A stretch of 64,000 bases of DNA from Thermococcus peptonophilus (GTDB taxonomy: Archaea; Methanobacteriota_B; Thermococci; Thermococcales; Thermococcaceae): assembly GCF_001592435.1 (NCBI RefSeq), contig NZ_CP014750.1, forward strand, positions 310,001 through 374,000, in the 5' to 3' direction. The position numbers and the translations under genes were made by a program. The notes below the pieces were generated by a model. It was not told the DNA's origin and did no database searches. It worked only from the letters and a program-made list of their open reading frames with translations. Positions 18,416-26,519 of this stretch are shown here, one piece after another (position 1 is the stretch's first letter; each line of letters starts with the position of its first letter).

Positions 18416-19940
18416 ACCTGATGCCCCCCATCATCATGCCTATCTCCTCTATCGTGACTTCCTCGGGCTTTACAACGCCCATGAACTCGCCCTCGTACAT
18501 TATTCCCATCCTGTCGCTCAGCTGGAGAACCTCGTCGAGGTCGGCGGAGACGAGCAGGACTGCCTTTCCCTCAGTCCTGAGCTTTATCAGGTAGTTTCTG
18601 ATGTACTCAGTTGATGCTACGTCAACACCCCTTGTTGGCTGGGACGCTATGATGAGAATCGGCTCCTTGCTGACCTCTCTTGCAACTATGAGTTTCTGCT
18701 GGTTTCCGCCGCTGAGGGCCTTTGCCGGGGCCTCGGTTCCGGGGGCGAGGATGTCAAACTTCTCTATGAGCTTCTTTGCGTGCTTCCTGGCTCTGCCCCA
18801 GTGAATCACCCCCCTGAACCTCTGGAACTTCTTCCGCCAGTGAAGGCCGAGGATGGAGTTCTCGGTGACTGTCATGTCAAGGACGAGACCCATGTGCGTC
18901 CTGTCCTCTGGAATGTGGGCCATACCTAGGTCGTAGAGCTCCTTGGGGGTCTTCCCGGTGACGTCCTTATCCTCCATCAGGATCTTTCCTTTCTCGACCT
19001 TCCTAAGCCCCGTGATGGCCTCGATAAGCTCGGTCTGTCCGTTGCCCTCAACGCCGGCTATTCCAAATATTTCTCCCGCCCTGACCTCGAAGCTCAGACC
19101 CTTAACTGCATCCTCTCCCCTGTCTCCTTTGACCCAGAGGTTCTCGACGCGGAGTACTGACTTCCCAGGCTGTGCTGGCGGCTTTTCGAGCCTCAGAACC
19201 ACGTCCCTTCCCACCATCATCCTCGCTAATAGCTGCGGCGTTGCCTCGCTCGTGTTGACCGTTCCAATGACTTCGCCCCTCCTTATGACCGTGACCCTGT
19301 CGGTTATCTCCATTACCTCGTTGAGCTTGTGGCTGATGAAGATTATCGTCTTCCCCTGGGCCTTGAGCTGTCTGAGAACCCTGAAAAGCTCCTCGACCTC
19401 TATTGGAGTCAAGACTGCCGTTGGCTCGTCGAGGATGAGGACATCAACATTCCTGTAAAGCATCTTGAGTATCTCAATTCTCTGCTGAACCCCAACTGGG
19501 AGGTTTTCAACGGGGACATTGAGCGGAACCCGGAAGTTCAGCTCGTCCATGAGCTTCTGGAGCTTTTTCCTCGCGTTTTCGACGTCTATCTTGGAGAACA
19601 GTCCATGCCCCTCCATGCCGAGGATTATGTTGTGGAGCGCATCGAAGACGTCAACGAGGGTGAAGTGCTGGTGAACCATGCCAATGCCCTTGGCTATGGC
19701 ATCGGAAGGACTCTTGAAGTGGACCTCTTCACCCTTAACGATGATTTTACCGGATGTGGGTTTGAGCATGCCGAAGAGAATCTTCATGAGGGTAGTCTTT
19801 CCAGCACCGTTCTCACCAAGAAGACCCAGAATCTCACCTTCATAAACGGTCAAATCAACGCCTTTAAGGGCCTTTGTTCCATCGGGATAAACCTTAACGA
19901 TGCCCTTCATCTCGATGATTGGCCGTTTTTCCTCGCCCAC
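18396..19940 (-). CDS. Nucleoside-type ABC transporter ATPase (two nucleotide-binding domains)
   Basis: This 514-residue protein contains two ABC cassettes in one chain, as in YufO/RbsA. The first has GENGAGKTTLMK and LILDEPTAVL. The second has GVEGNGQTELIEAI, a degenerate Walker A without the usual Lys-Thr, and the signature LSGGNQQKLIVARE followed by IASQPTRGVDVAS. Unequal second cassettes are normal for this family. The start is GTG with a G-rich ribosome binding site. It powers the two permeases downstream. Confidence 0.94.
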   Translation of the reverse strand: MGEEKRPIIEMKGIVKVYPDGTKALKGVDLTVYEGEILGLLGENGAGKTTLMKILFGMLKPTSGKIIVKGEEVHFKSPSDAIAKGIGMVHQHFTLVDVFDALHNIILGMEGHGLFSKIDVENARKKLQKLMDELNFRVPLNVPVENLPVGVQQRIEILKMLYRNVDVLILDEPTAVLTPIEVEELFRVLRQLKAQGKTIIFISHKLNEVMEITDRVTVIRRGEVIGTVNTSEATPQLLARMMVGRDVVLRLEKPPAQPGKSVLRVENLWVKGDRGEDAVKGLSFEVRAGEIFGIAGVEGNGQTELIEAITGLRKVEKGKILMEDKDVTGKTPKELYDLGMAHIPEDRTHMGLVLDMTVTENSILGLHWRKKFQRFRGVIHWGRARKHAKKLIEKFDILAPGTEAPAKALSGGNQQKLIVAREVSKEPILIIASQPTRGVDVASTEYIRNYLIKLRTEGKAVLLVSADLDEVLQLSDRMGIMYEGEFMGVVKPEEVTIEEIGMMMGGIRYEELRK

Positions 19941-19981
19941 AGAACAACCCCCCTATCAAAGTTGAAGAAGAAAAGAAAGAA

Positions 19982-21220
19982 TCAGCTGGCCAGCTTCTCC
20001 ATCTCCTGCCAGGTCTTGGCCTGTCTGACCTTCTCAATGCCATCCTTGTCCATCGGAGCGGGTACCTTGATCTCGCCGCTGATTATCTTCTGCTTGAGCT
20101 CGTCAACCGCCTGCCATATCCAGTCGGGAACCTGCTTCCTGGTGTTCTCGAGGTACTGCTGAAGTTCCTCCTTGCTGTTAAATCCAAGCTCCTGGAGCTT
20201 CTTCTTCTGGGTCTCCTCCGGAAGGGAGTTGAACATGGCCATGACATCGTCAACGGTGCTCAGTCCAACACCGTTGTCTTTGAGGCCGAGCTCGACTATT
20301 CCGCCCTTGAAGGTTCCCTCGACAGCGGCCTTAACAGCGTTGTAGACACCGACGTCAACGCGCTTCATCATGCTGGCTATTATAACTCCCGGCTTGATCC
20401 AGTCCTGGGCAGAATCAACGCCAATGGCAAACGGCGGCCCCATCTTCTTACCCTGTGAGTCAAGGACTTCCTTGACTGCATCAAAGACACCGAGACCGGT
20501 TCCACCTGCGACCTGGTAGATGACCCAGGCACCCTGCTGTAGCTGGGCCTGGGCGGCGGCCTTACCCTTGGCGGCATCGTTGAAGGAGCCCGTGTACTGG
20601 TAGAGGACATCAATGTTAACATCCTTTCCGGTCTTCTGCTTGTAGTAGTCCTCGGCCCACTTGACACCGAAGCGGTATCCGGCTTCGAACTTGTAGAGAA
20701 CCGGTATCTCCATGCCGAGGACGATACCGACCTTGTTCTTGCCGTCGTTGGCGGCAATAAGGCCGGCGAGAGCACCTGCAAGGGCTGAACCCTCGTTTTC
20801 CTTGAAGAGGATGCTCATGACATTCGGCTTGTCCGGGACATAGCCGTCAATGATTGCAAACTTCTGGTCGGGATACTTGTCAGCGACGGCCTTAACGGCG
20901 TCGGTCATCATGAAACCAACCGCGATTATAACCTTGTACTTCTTCTGCTTGGCGAGGGTCTCGAGGTTCTTTATGTAGTCATCTTCACTGTTGCTCTGGA
21001 GTTCAACAAGTTCGAGGTTGAAGTCCTTGGCGGCCTTAGAGGCGCCGATGTAGGCCATGTCGTTGAAGCTTAGGTCGCCCCTACCACCAACGTCATAGAC
21101 GATGGCGATTGCGCCGGCTTTTGCTTCTTTTTCCTCCCCCCCTCCGCCGATACAACCGCTTGCGAAGACGCTAAGGGCCAGCAAGCCCACAAGGAAAACT
21201 GCCAATACGCTCTTCTTCAT
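19982..21220 (-). CDS. BMP family lipoprotein, nucleoside-binding
   Basis: This 412-residue lipoprotein belongs to the BMP/PnrA/Med family of ABC binding proteins, several of which bind purine nucleosides. The signal peptide ends in the lipobox FASGCIGGGG. The domain opens with IAIVYDVGGRGDLSFNDMAYIGA, matching the family motif, and GVDSAQDW lies in the ligand site region. A C-terminal insertion (residues about 340-412) is lysine-rich. The start at 21220 is chosen because it yields a proper signal peptide and follows GGGGTG. An in-frame codon nine residues earlier has no site. It heads the importer operon, with a TATA box at 21267-21277. Confidence 0.93.
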   Translation of the reverse strand: MKKSVLAVFLVGLLALSVFASGCIGGGGEEKEAKAGAIAIVYDVGGRGDLSFNDMAYIGASKAAKDFNLELVELQSNSEDDYIKNLETLAKQKKYKVIIAVGFMMTDAVKAVADKYPDQKFAIIDGYVPDKPNVMSILFKENEGSALAGALAGLIAANDGKNKVGIVLGMEIPVLYKFEAGYRFGVKWAEDYYKQKTGKDVNIDVLYQYTGSFNDAAKGKAAAQAQLQQGAWVIYQVAGGTGLGVFDAVKEVLDSQGKKMGPPFAIGVDSAQDWIKPGVIIASMMKRVDVGVYNAVKAAVEGTFKGGIVELGLKDNGVGLSTVDDVMAMFNSLPEETQKKKLQELGFNSKEELQQYLENTRKQVPDWIWQAVDELKQKIISGEIKVPAPMDKDGIEKVRQAKTWQEMEKLAS

Positions 21221-21266
21221 GGGAACACCCCTGGAAGGTTTTGTCATTATGGTGTGGGTCTAGGGG

Positions 21267-21277
21267 GGAATATATAG
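21267..21277 (-). promoter_or_regulatory. TATA box for the nucleoside importer operon
   Basis: On the minus strand ACTATATATTC lies about 52 bases before the lipoprotein ATG and precedes a C-rich leader. It is the only strong TATA element upstream of the four-gene operon. Confidence 0.5.
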
Positions 21278-21366
21278 TTTGTGGTCTGCTAATTTGCCCC
21301 GGGGATGTTCAACGACTTTTCAGCAACTTGGAGCGTTTTTAGAAAATGTTTCACAAAGCGGGCAAA

Positions 21367-21375
21367 TCTTTTTAA
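21367..21375 (+). promoter_or_regulatory. TATA box, probable leaderless transcript
   Basis: TCTTTTTAA is centred about 32 bases before the ATG at 21404, which supports that internal start over an in-frame ATG at 21305 lying upstream of the promoter. Confidence 0.45.
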
Positions 21376-21403
21376 CTCTATACAAGAAGTAATTCTGATC
21401 GGA

Positions 21404-21862
21404 ATGAGGCTGAGCGACCTCGTTTATGTCAAATCCGGGCGAATCCTGATGACCGGGAGCCCCCGGAGAATAGCGAGGATATTCCTCAATGAATGGGCTA
21501 GGGAAGGCTACAAAATCCTGGCGGAAGGGCTCCCCTTCGTCGTTGATGGAGAAGTCTTCATCGGCGACCCCTTGAAGAATCCAGGCTTTGATGCGTACCT
21601 CATATTAAACCCCCTGTCGCGCTCGAGAGAAGAACGGGAAAGACTTTATGACTGGCTGGAAGAAAATCGGGACAAGCTCATTCTCCTCTATGAGACCAAA
21701 TACGTAGGGGACTCAATAACTCGCTATCAGATACGGAACTTCATAGACTACCTCCTCGCCTACCGCAGGGAAACCCTTGGGGCAGAGGTTATAAGGCTGT
21801 ATCGCATTGAAGGTGGCAGAGTAGTTGAGTCCAGGGAGTTCATCCGGAGAAAAGGCCCGTGA
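21404..21862 (+). CDS. Hypothetical protein; 3' end overlaps a C/D box RNA
   Basis: This 152-residue soluble protein is not recognised. It has an alpha/beta pattern (DLVYVKSGRILMTGSPRRIARIFLNEWAREGYKIL, then DAYLILNPLSRSREERERLYDWLEENRDKLILLYE) and no membrane segment or metal motif. The start at 21404 is preferred because a TATA box lies 32 bases before it. The longer reading from 21305 would include the promoter. Its stop codon TGA is part of the C box of a guide RNA on the same strand, so RNA processing and translation compete for the same transcript. Confidence 0.65.
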   Translation: MRLSDLVYVKSGRILMTGSPRRIARIFLNEWAREGYKILAEGLPFVVDGEVFIGDPLKNPGFDAYLILNPLSRSREERERLYDWLEENRDKLILLYETKYVGDSITRYQIRNFIDYLLAYRRETLGAEVIRLYRIEGGRVVESREFIRRKGP

Positions 21863-21911
21863 TGAGTGGCTTCGGGTCCGAGCGGTGAGGACACCAGCTA
21901 TCGCTGAGGCC
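21854..21911 (+). ncRNA. C/D box guide sRNA
   Basis: All elements of an archaeal box C/D RNA appear in order. They are: a GGCC terminal stem (21854-21857), box C GTGATGA (21859-21865), a 12-base guide, box D' CCGA (21878-21881), a 3-base spacer, box C' GTGAGGA (21885-21891), a second 12-base guide (21892-21903), box D CTGA (21904-21907) and the closing GGCC (21908-21911). The symmetric 12-base guides and short spacer are typical of Thermococcales. The second guide is complementary to a GATAGCTGG-containing target, a motif I recall from conserved 23S rRNA. It would direct 2'-O-methylation. Confidence 0.82.
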
Positions 21912-21917
21912 GATAAT

Positions 21918-21927
21918 GATATATAAC
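21918..21927 (+). promoter_or_regulatory. TATA box for ftsY
   Basis: GATATATAAC is centred about 35 bases before the preferred ftsY ATG and leaves a leader of about ten bases holding AGGTGAT. Confidence 0.55.
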
Positions 21928-21957
21928 CTCCGCAAGCTCACTTTACAGGTGATGAGC

Positions 21958-22986
21958 ATGTTCGGAAAACTAAGGGAGAAGCTCAAAAAGTTCACAAAGC
22001 AGGTCGAGGAGAAGATAGAAGAGGAAGAAAAGGCCGTTGAAGTATCAACGACAGAGGAGAAACATTCAACGGCTGTCCAAGGATCCACAGAAGCAAAGGA
22101 AGAAAAACCCGGATTCTTTGGAAGGCTCCTCCAGGTGGAGATAAAGGAGAAAGACATCGAAGATGCCCTTGACGAGCTTGAGCTTGAACTCCTTGAGGCG
22201 GATGTTGCCCTTGAGACCGTCGAGGCCCTCCGCGAGAAGATTAAAGAAAAGCTTGTGGGGAGAAAGGTCAGGATAGGTACCAACAAGGGCAAGATCATAG
22301 AAGAGGCCCTGAAGGATGTCATTCTCGAAATTCTAACCCCCGAAAAGAAAATTGATCTGCTTCAGATGGTAAAATCGAAAGAGGAGAAGCCCTTCGTCAT
22401 AGCCTTCGTGGGCTTCAACGGATCTGGAAAGACCACAACCATAGCGAAGCTCGCCCACTGGCTCAAAAAGAACGGGTTCAGTGTTGTAATAGCGGCCAGC
22501 GACACCTTCAGAGCAGGGGCTATAGAACAGCTTGAAGAGCACGCGAAGAGGGTCGGCGTCAAGGTCATCAAGCACGACTACGGCGCAGACCCTGCTGCGG
22601 TCGCCTACGACGCCATCCAGCACGCCAAGGCGAGGAAAATTGATGTCGTCCTGATAGACACAGCGGGAAGAAACGAACTGAACAGGAACCTTATGGACGA
22701 GATGAAGAAGATCGTCCGCGTCACTAAGCCCGACCTGGTGATATTCGTCGGGGACTCGCTCGGAGGTAACGCCGTTGTCGAACAGGCAAAGCAGTTCAAC
22801 GAAGCTGTGAGGATAGACGGGGTTATACTCACCAAGCTCGATGCAGATGCGAGGGGAGGAGCGGCTTTGAGCATAAGCCACGCAATCGGCGCGCCCATAC
22901 TCTTCGTCGGCGTTGGACAGGGCTACGAAGACCTAAGGCCCTTCGATGAGAAGTGGTTCGTGGATAGAATTTTTGGGGAGGATTGA
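21958..22986 (+). CDS. ftsY: Signal recognition particle receptor FtsY
   Basis: This 342-residue protein is the SRP receptor GTPase that docks ribosomes making membrane proteins. A charged N-terminal region (residues about 1-60, Lys/Glu-rich) precedes the helical N domain and the GTPase domain. The G motifs [15 protein letters not shown] and [10 protein letters not shown] are intact, as is the [11 protein letters not shown] segment. Translation is placed at 21958 because AGGTGA precedes it by a few bases. Upstream in-frame ATGs at 21916 and 21952 fall in or before the ribosome binding site. It has its own TATA box. Confidence 0.96.
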   Translation: MFGKLREKLKKFTKQVEEKIEEEEKAVEVSTTEEKHSTAVQGSTEAKEEKPGFFGRLLQVEIKEKDIEDALDELELELLEADVALETVEALREKIKEKLVGRKVRIGTNKGKIIEEALKDVILEILTPEKKIDLLQMVKSKEEKPFVIAFVGFNGSGKTTTIAKLAHWLKKNGFSVVIAASDTFRAGAIEQLEEHAKRVGVKVIKHDYGADPAAVAYDAIQHAKARKIDVVLIDTAGRNELNRNLMDEMKKIVRVTKPDLVIFVGDSLGGNAVVEQAKQFNEAVRIDGVILTKLDADARGGAALSISHAIGAPILFVGVGQGYEDLRPFDEKWFVDRIFGED

Positions 22987-23072
22987 TCTCTAGTCCTCCA
23001 ATTCTCAGGCTCTTATTATCTTCTTTCTAGATTTGCTCTTGGACTTCAGAAGGGAAAAGAAAAACGAGATAA

Positions 23073-23882
23073 TCAACCGAGCATGGAATCAAGGAACAGC
23101 ATCACATAGAAGCCCAGAAAGAAGCCGAGAGTGACCAGCGTTTCGTTTTCCTCCCTCCTGTATATCTCCGGTATCATCTCCTTCACTGTCACGTAGAGCA
23201 TTGCTCCGCCTGCCATTCCGAGCCCGTAGGGCAGGAGGGAGTGGAAAACCGTGAAGAGGAACGCTCCGAGGATTACCATCACCATCTCGGCAACACCGCT
23301 TAGCGCGCCCATAACAATGGGCATAAGGCGCTTCTTTTGGAGGGTCGCAAGGGGAAGCGAGACAACGGTTCCCTCAGGGAAGTCCTGGATTCCGATGGCT
23401 ATTGCTGTTATCAACCCTGTTTTTAGGTCGTAGACTAGCGAAGTTCCTACTGCCATTCCCTCCGGCAGGTTGTGAATGATTACCGCCAGGACTATGAGCC
23501 ACACAACCCTGAGTTTTTCTTTGAACTCTTTCGGCCCCTCATAGCCCTTGACGAGGTGCTCGTGGGGAACGAAGCGGTCTATGATGTAAATGAGCAGAAC
23601 ACCGAGGAGAATTCCAACTCCTGCGGGGGTAAATTTTCCAGTTGATTCTATTGCGGGGAGGATAAGGCTGGTAAAACTTGCAACGATCATCACTCCAGCG
23701 GCGAATGAGAGGCTTACGTCAACGCCCCAGTCTGGCATCCTGTTGGCGAAAATCGCGAGCAGAGCACCAAAGGTTGTCATTAAAGCAACGAATATGCCGG
23801 CATAGACTGCAACCATTAAGAGACTGCCACCCGAAATGCTGAGTAGCCATGAGGATAAATTAGCTATGAACCCTTCCAGCAT
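23073..23882 (-). CDS. ZIP family metal transporter
   Basis: The 269-residue membrane protein matches the GufA/ZupT branch of ZIP transporters, which import zinc, iron or other divalent metals. Eight helices are apparent. The metal-site helices read IHNLPEGMAVG and IQDFPEGTVVSLP, where histidine, asparagine and glutamate line the pore. A loop with RFVPHEH carries extra histidines. The ATG at 23882 follows AGGTGGG by eight bases and is preferred to a GTG four codons earlier. It is monocistronic and convergent with ftsY. Confidence 0.93.
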   Translation of the reverse strand: MLEGFIANLSSWLLSISGGSLLMVAVYAGIFVALMTTFGALLAIFANRMPDWGVDVSLSFAAGVMIVASFTSLILPAIESTGKFTPAGVGILLGVLLIYIIDRFVPHEHLVKGYEGPKEFKEKLRVVWLIVLAVIIHNLPEGMAVGTSLVYDLKTGLITAIAIGIQDFPEGTVVSLPLATLQKKRLMPIVMGALSGVAEMVMVILGAFLFTVFHSLLPYGLGMAGGAMLYVTVKEMIPEIYRREENETLVTLGFFLGFYVMLFLDSMLG

Positions 23883-23966
23883 TGTTAGGCCCACCTAAAA
23901 ACATTGGGACTATCGAATTTTATAAATCTTTCCCCCCATTGCATTAATGCGTTAAGATAAAAAGGT

Positions 23967-24491
23967 TCAGGGGCCAACGTGCATCATCTGGCCGTACATC
24001 TCCCAGTCGAGGAGGAGCTCGTACTCGGCCTTGAGATTGTAGTAGTGGCCCCACTCCATGTCGCTGAGGTAGCGCATGAGCCTTTTCTTCTCTTCTGTAT
24101 CAACCATCTCCTCAAGCTTGGCGTAGAACTGTGCCGCTATCTCCTCCGCCTTCATGGCCCAGCGGATGAGGTCTATGACGTCCTGAATCCCCTCCAGCTT
24201 CCTCGTTACTGGCTGGAGCTCCGGTCCTATGTGCTCCTTCGGGAAGACGACCTCCTTCCCCGGGAACATGTTGGCGTAGATTTTCCTCAAAAGCTCCTCA
24301 TGCTTCTTCTCCTCTCCGGCGAGCCACTCTATCTTTTCCCTCAGCTCCTGTATGTCAATCCTCTCCGCGAGGCTCTCGTAGAACTTTCTAGCACCAATCT
24401 CAGCCTTAATGGCCATCCCAAGGAGCTCCTCAAGGGGGAAGTCCTTCATCTTTTCGAGGGGGAGCCCCTCTTCAAGCTCAGGTGGAACCAT
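23967..24491 (-). CDS. Ferritin-like (rubrerythrin-type) protein
   Basis: This 174-residue four-helix protein has paired Glu and ExxH-like motifs: AIKAEIGARKFYESLA, LAGEEKKHEELL, AMKAEEIAAQFYAKLEE and MEWGHYYNLKAEYE. These fit a diiron ferritin-like fold as in rubrerythrin erythrin domains, without a rubredoxin domain. The frame is open upstream for over 130 more codons, which would fuse it to a DUF59 domain. The start at 24491 is preferred: a strong GGGGTGAT lies four bases before the ATG, and a TATA element lies 42 bases upstream. The apparent fusion is explained by a frameshift in the upstream gene. A role in iron handling or peroxide reduction is inferred. Confidence 0.8.
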   Translation of the reverse strand: MVPPELEEGLPLEKMKDFPLEELLGMAIKAEIGARKFYESLAERIDIQELREKIEWLAGEEKKHEELLRKIYANMFPGKEVVFPKEHIGPELQPVTRKLEGIQDVIDLIRWAMKAEEIAAQFYAKLEEMVDTEEKKRLMRYLSDMEWGHYYNLKAEYELLLDWEMYGQMMHVGP

Positions 24492-24851
24492 ATTTATCAC
24501 CCCATTCATCGAGCAGTAGTCCAATCTCATTATATATCTCAACCCTCTTAAACTCTTCTTTTTGAGGACCTCTATCGTGTCTCTTAAAATTCTCCGCTGG
24601 ACGTTGATAGCTAAAGCCTGGCAGAAGTGGCAGTCGGGCGTCGAACGTGCTAAGAGAAGGAAAACTTGAACCCTTTTGCCCTCAACGGTCAGGCCGTAAA
24701 CGAGACCTTCCTCGACGACGTTCAGGCCCGTCTCGGGGTCTATGACCGATTTGAGAACATCCACCACCCGCTGGACTTCTGGCGGAAGGTCTTCCCTAGG
24801 GCCGCGCTTGGGCTTTTTATCGGTCCTTTTGAAGACCCCAAAGAGCCCCAA
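24478..24851 (-). CDS. MIP18/DUF59 family protein, frameshifted at 24559-24563
   Basis: The N-terminal part (LPPEVQRVVDVLKSVIDPETGLNVVEEGLVYGL) is a MIP18/DUF59 domain, as in iron-sulfur cluster assembly factors. It has a CHFC pair that could hold a cluster or metal. After the run of five A residues (minus strand), restoring one base gives KKEEFKRVEIYN and a stop at 24478. That tail aligns with the KFENVYVFDL tail of the neighbouring paralogue. As given, the frame instead runs on into the ferritin-like gene. The likely start is TTG at 24851, after GGAGG and next to the stop of the upstream gene. The intact product would have 124 residues. Confidence 0.72.
24529..24537 (-). promoter_or_regulatory. 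Internal TATA box for the ferritin-like gene
   Basis: On the minus strand ATATATAAT lies inside the DUF59 coding region, 42 bases before the ferritin-like ATG. This spacing predicts a leader of about 15 bases that contains the GGGGTGAT site. Confidence 0.55.
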
Positions 24852-24852
24852 A

Positions 24853-25206
24853 TCATCCGCCTCCAAGGTCTTCGGCCCTGTACCTCCCCCTGTTTTCAAA
24901 GACCCCAACTGGATTGTTCTTTAGGTCAAACACGTAGACGTTCTCGAATTTCACGAGGGCAAAGCGCTCTATTATGTCGCCGATGATCTTTGAATAGGCT
25001 ATGGCGCTCTCGCCGGTTATGTTGTACTCGGCGTGGCTCTCGAAGTTGAGCCAGATTTTGAGCGTATCCTCCGTGACCTCTAAGCCAGCAACAACGCCGG
25101 AGTCGAGGATGTCGCCCCCAGTTATAGGGTCGGTTATCTTTGCAAGCTCATCCAGAACGGCCCTGTATGGCTCGGGCCACTCTCGGTCGGGCATGTAAAC
25201 CTTCAT
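24853..25206 (-). CDS. MIP18/DUF59 family protein
   Basis: This 117-residue protein has the MIP18/DUF59 pattern (VLDELAKITDPITGGDILDSGVVAGLEVTEDTLKIWLNF), the fold of SufT, Cia2 and PaaD that help deliver iron-sulfur clusters. The usual conserved cysteine after the second strand is absent (NFESHAEYNITGESA has histidine there), so its chemistry may differ from classical members. It is immediately followed by a second DUF59 gene and then a ferritin-like gene, suggesting a joint role in iron or iron-sulfur metabolism. The ATG begins MKVYMPDREWPEPY. Confidence 0.82.
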   Translation of the reverse strand: MKVYMPDREWPEPYRAVLDELAKITDPITGGDILDSGVVAGLEVTEDTLKIWLNFESHAEYNITGESAIAYSKIIGDIIERFALVKFENVYVFDLKNNPVGVFENRGRYRAEDLGGG

Positions 25207-25239
25207 TTTCCTTCACCGTTTGGAATTTCTTTTGCACAG

Positions 25240-25845
25240 TTATAAGCTTTCCTGACCAGTTTTGTTGAACTTATCTTTCGCAACTAAGTGCAGTTTCACA
25301 AGGGCATAGAGCCAGAGGAGCTGGGAGAGCAGGTACAGAATAGGAATATACGCAGTACCATGCCTTCTGGCGTTCAGAAGGACAAAGAGCGTGAAGAGCC
25401 ACGCCGCGGCCCGTGAAATCCGTGATATGTTGGATGGACAGTGGACATAGGACGCCACTGCATTCATCAGGAGGATTATGGATATGGCTGAAAACACCTC
25501 GGCAGTAGCCAGATAGTCCCCTCCCATAAAAACAAGGGAGAACACCGCGAGAGATACCTGCAGCAGCATTTCCAGAGTCGCCCTGACGAGTCCGCTCTCC
25601 GAAAGGACGTACCCAATGAGAACCGGGCCGATTATAAGTGCCCAAACTACCAGATGTCCCCCTTCGCTCAGGATCAGAGGCATGAACCCCATAGCAGTAA
25701 TCAAACCCCCGAGGAGGATAAGCCATGAGAGCTTCCCCTTCCCGACCCTAAACTTCTCAACAAGCCTTGACAGGTTCCATGTTAAGACTATGCCCATAAG
25801 AGTCATTAAACCGCCCACGGCCATTATTCCGAAATAGAGATCCAT
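25240..25845 (-). CDS. Hypothetical seven-helix membrane protein
   Basis: This 201-residue protein is not recognised. Seven hydrophobic segments can be counted, from LYFGIMAVGGLMTLMGIVL to the last helix YLLSQLLWLYALVKLHLV. A short cytosolic tail ends KFNKTGQESL. It begins at an ATG preceded by TGGTGAT. It is the last gene of a minus-strand membrane cluster that also holds a second small membrane protein and a KaiC-like/seven-helix fusion. The helix count resembles the C-terminal half of that fusion, so a common origin is possible but not shown. Confidence 0.65.
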   Translation of the reverse strand: MDLYFGIMAVGGLMTLMGIVLTWNLSRLVEKFRVGKGKLSWLILLGGLITAMGFMPLILSEGGHLVVWALIIGPVLIGYVLSESGLVRATLEMLLQVSLAVFSLVFMGGDYLATAEVFSAISIILLMNAVASYVHCPSNISRISRAAAWLFTLFVLLNARRHGTAYIPILYLLSQLLWLYALVKLHLVAKDKFNKTGQESL

Positions 25846-25961
25846 TAATTATCACCAGTTGAGTTTTGTCCATTATGAACTAGTGCTGTGGGTGGTAATA
25901 AACTTAGTGTTCATCCAGGAGACATCCCACGGGATAAAGATTTTGAGAACGTAGTAGACCA

Positions 25962-26519
25962 TCAGGTAATACCCATAATATTTTCTGCTATCGTCAGTAT
26001 CAGGAGGATAAGTGCTCCTGTATACAGGAAGGCAGAGAGCATCCTGAAGCCTGGAACGAGTGAGAGTGCTGATAAGAATGCCATCGCCCCCGCGGTGAGC
26101 AGGGGGAGCTTAATCTCCGTTCCGAAGAGCATCCCCGTTGAGCTGAACCTTACCGCCGCCGTGCCAAGGACTGTGAGAAGACCAGCCTCAAAGTAGGTGG
26201 GGTTTTCAGTGACTATTGCCGTGAAGACTGTCAGAAGGGTAATCATCCCGAAAAGCCAGTACAGCGGCTTTTTGCCTGTATTGATCGAGACGAAACGTTC
26301 TATTTGGGTTGCAGCGATCAGGATAATGAAGAACTCTAGAGCTGAAATCCAGAAGAATGTGATCCCAACAGCCTCAAGAATGGAAGTAATGAAAAGGGAA
26401 ACACCTGCGCCCAGTGCCCATGGGGAACGGTGCAGTACCGGATTCCTGCTTGAGGAGAATCCAACAATGGCGAAGATCGCGAGTATGAAATCAGGTAATC
26501 CAGTGATCCAGCACCCCAT
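25962..26519 (-). CDS. Hypothetical multi-helix membrane protein
   Basis: The 185-residue product has about six hydrophobic segments (for example LPDFILAIFAIVGF, SLFITSILEAVGITFFWI and ILLILTIAENIMGIT) and few charged residues. The family is not recognised. Its ATG shares one base with the stop of the upstream fusion protein (TGATG), and AAGGTGG lies five bases ahead, so the two are translationally coupled. An in-frame GTG three codons earlier is less likely. The tight coupling suggests that it works with the degenerate KaiC-like membrane protein. Confidence 0.68.
   Translation of the reverse strand: MGCWITGLPDFILAIFAIVGFSSSRNPVLHRSPWALGAGVSLFITSILEAVGITFFWISALEFFIILIAATQIERFVSINTGKKPLYWLFGMITLLTVFTAIVTENPTYFEAGLLTVLGTAAVRFSSTGMLFGTEIKLPLLTAGAMAFLSALSLVPGFRMLSAFLYTGALILLILTIAENIMGIT

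Noticed and set aside
19329-20162. Plus-strand open frame spanning the ABC ATPase and lipoprotein genes
   Set aside because: It crosses two real minus-strand genes and their spacer and has no motif.
23967-24908. Single 313-codon DUF59-ferritin fusion protein
   Set aside because: The internal ribosome binding site and TATA box, together with a restored paralogue-like tail when one base is added, favour two genes with a frameshift.
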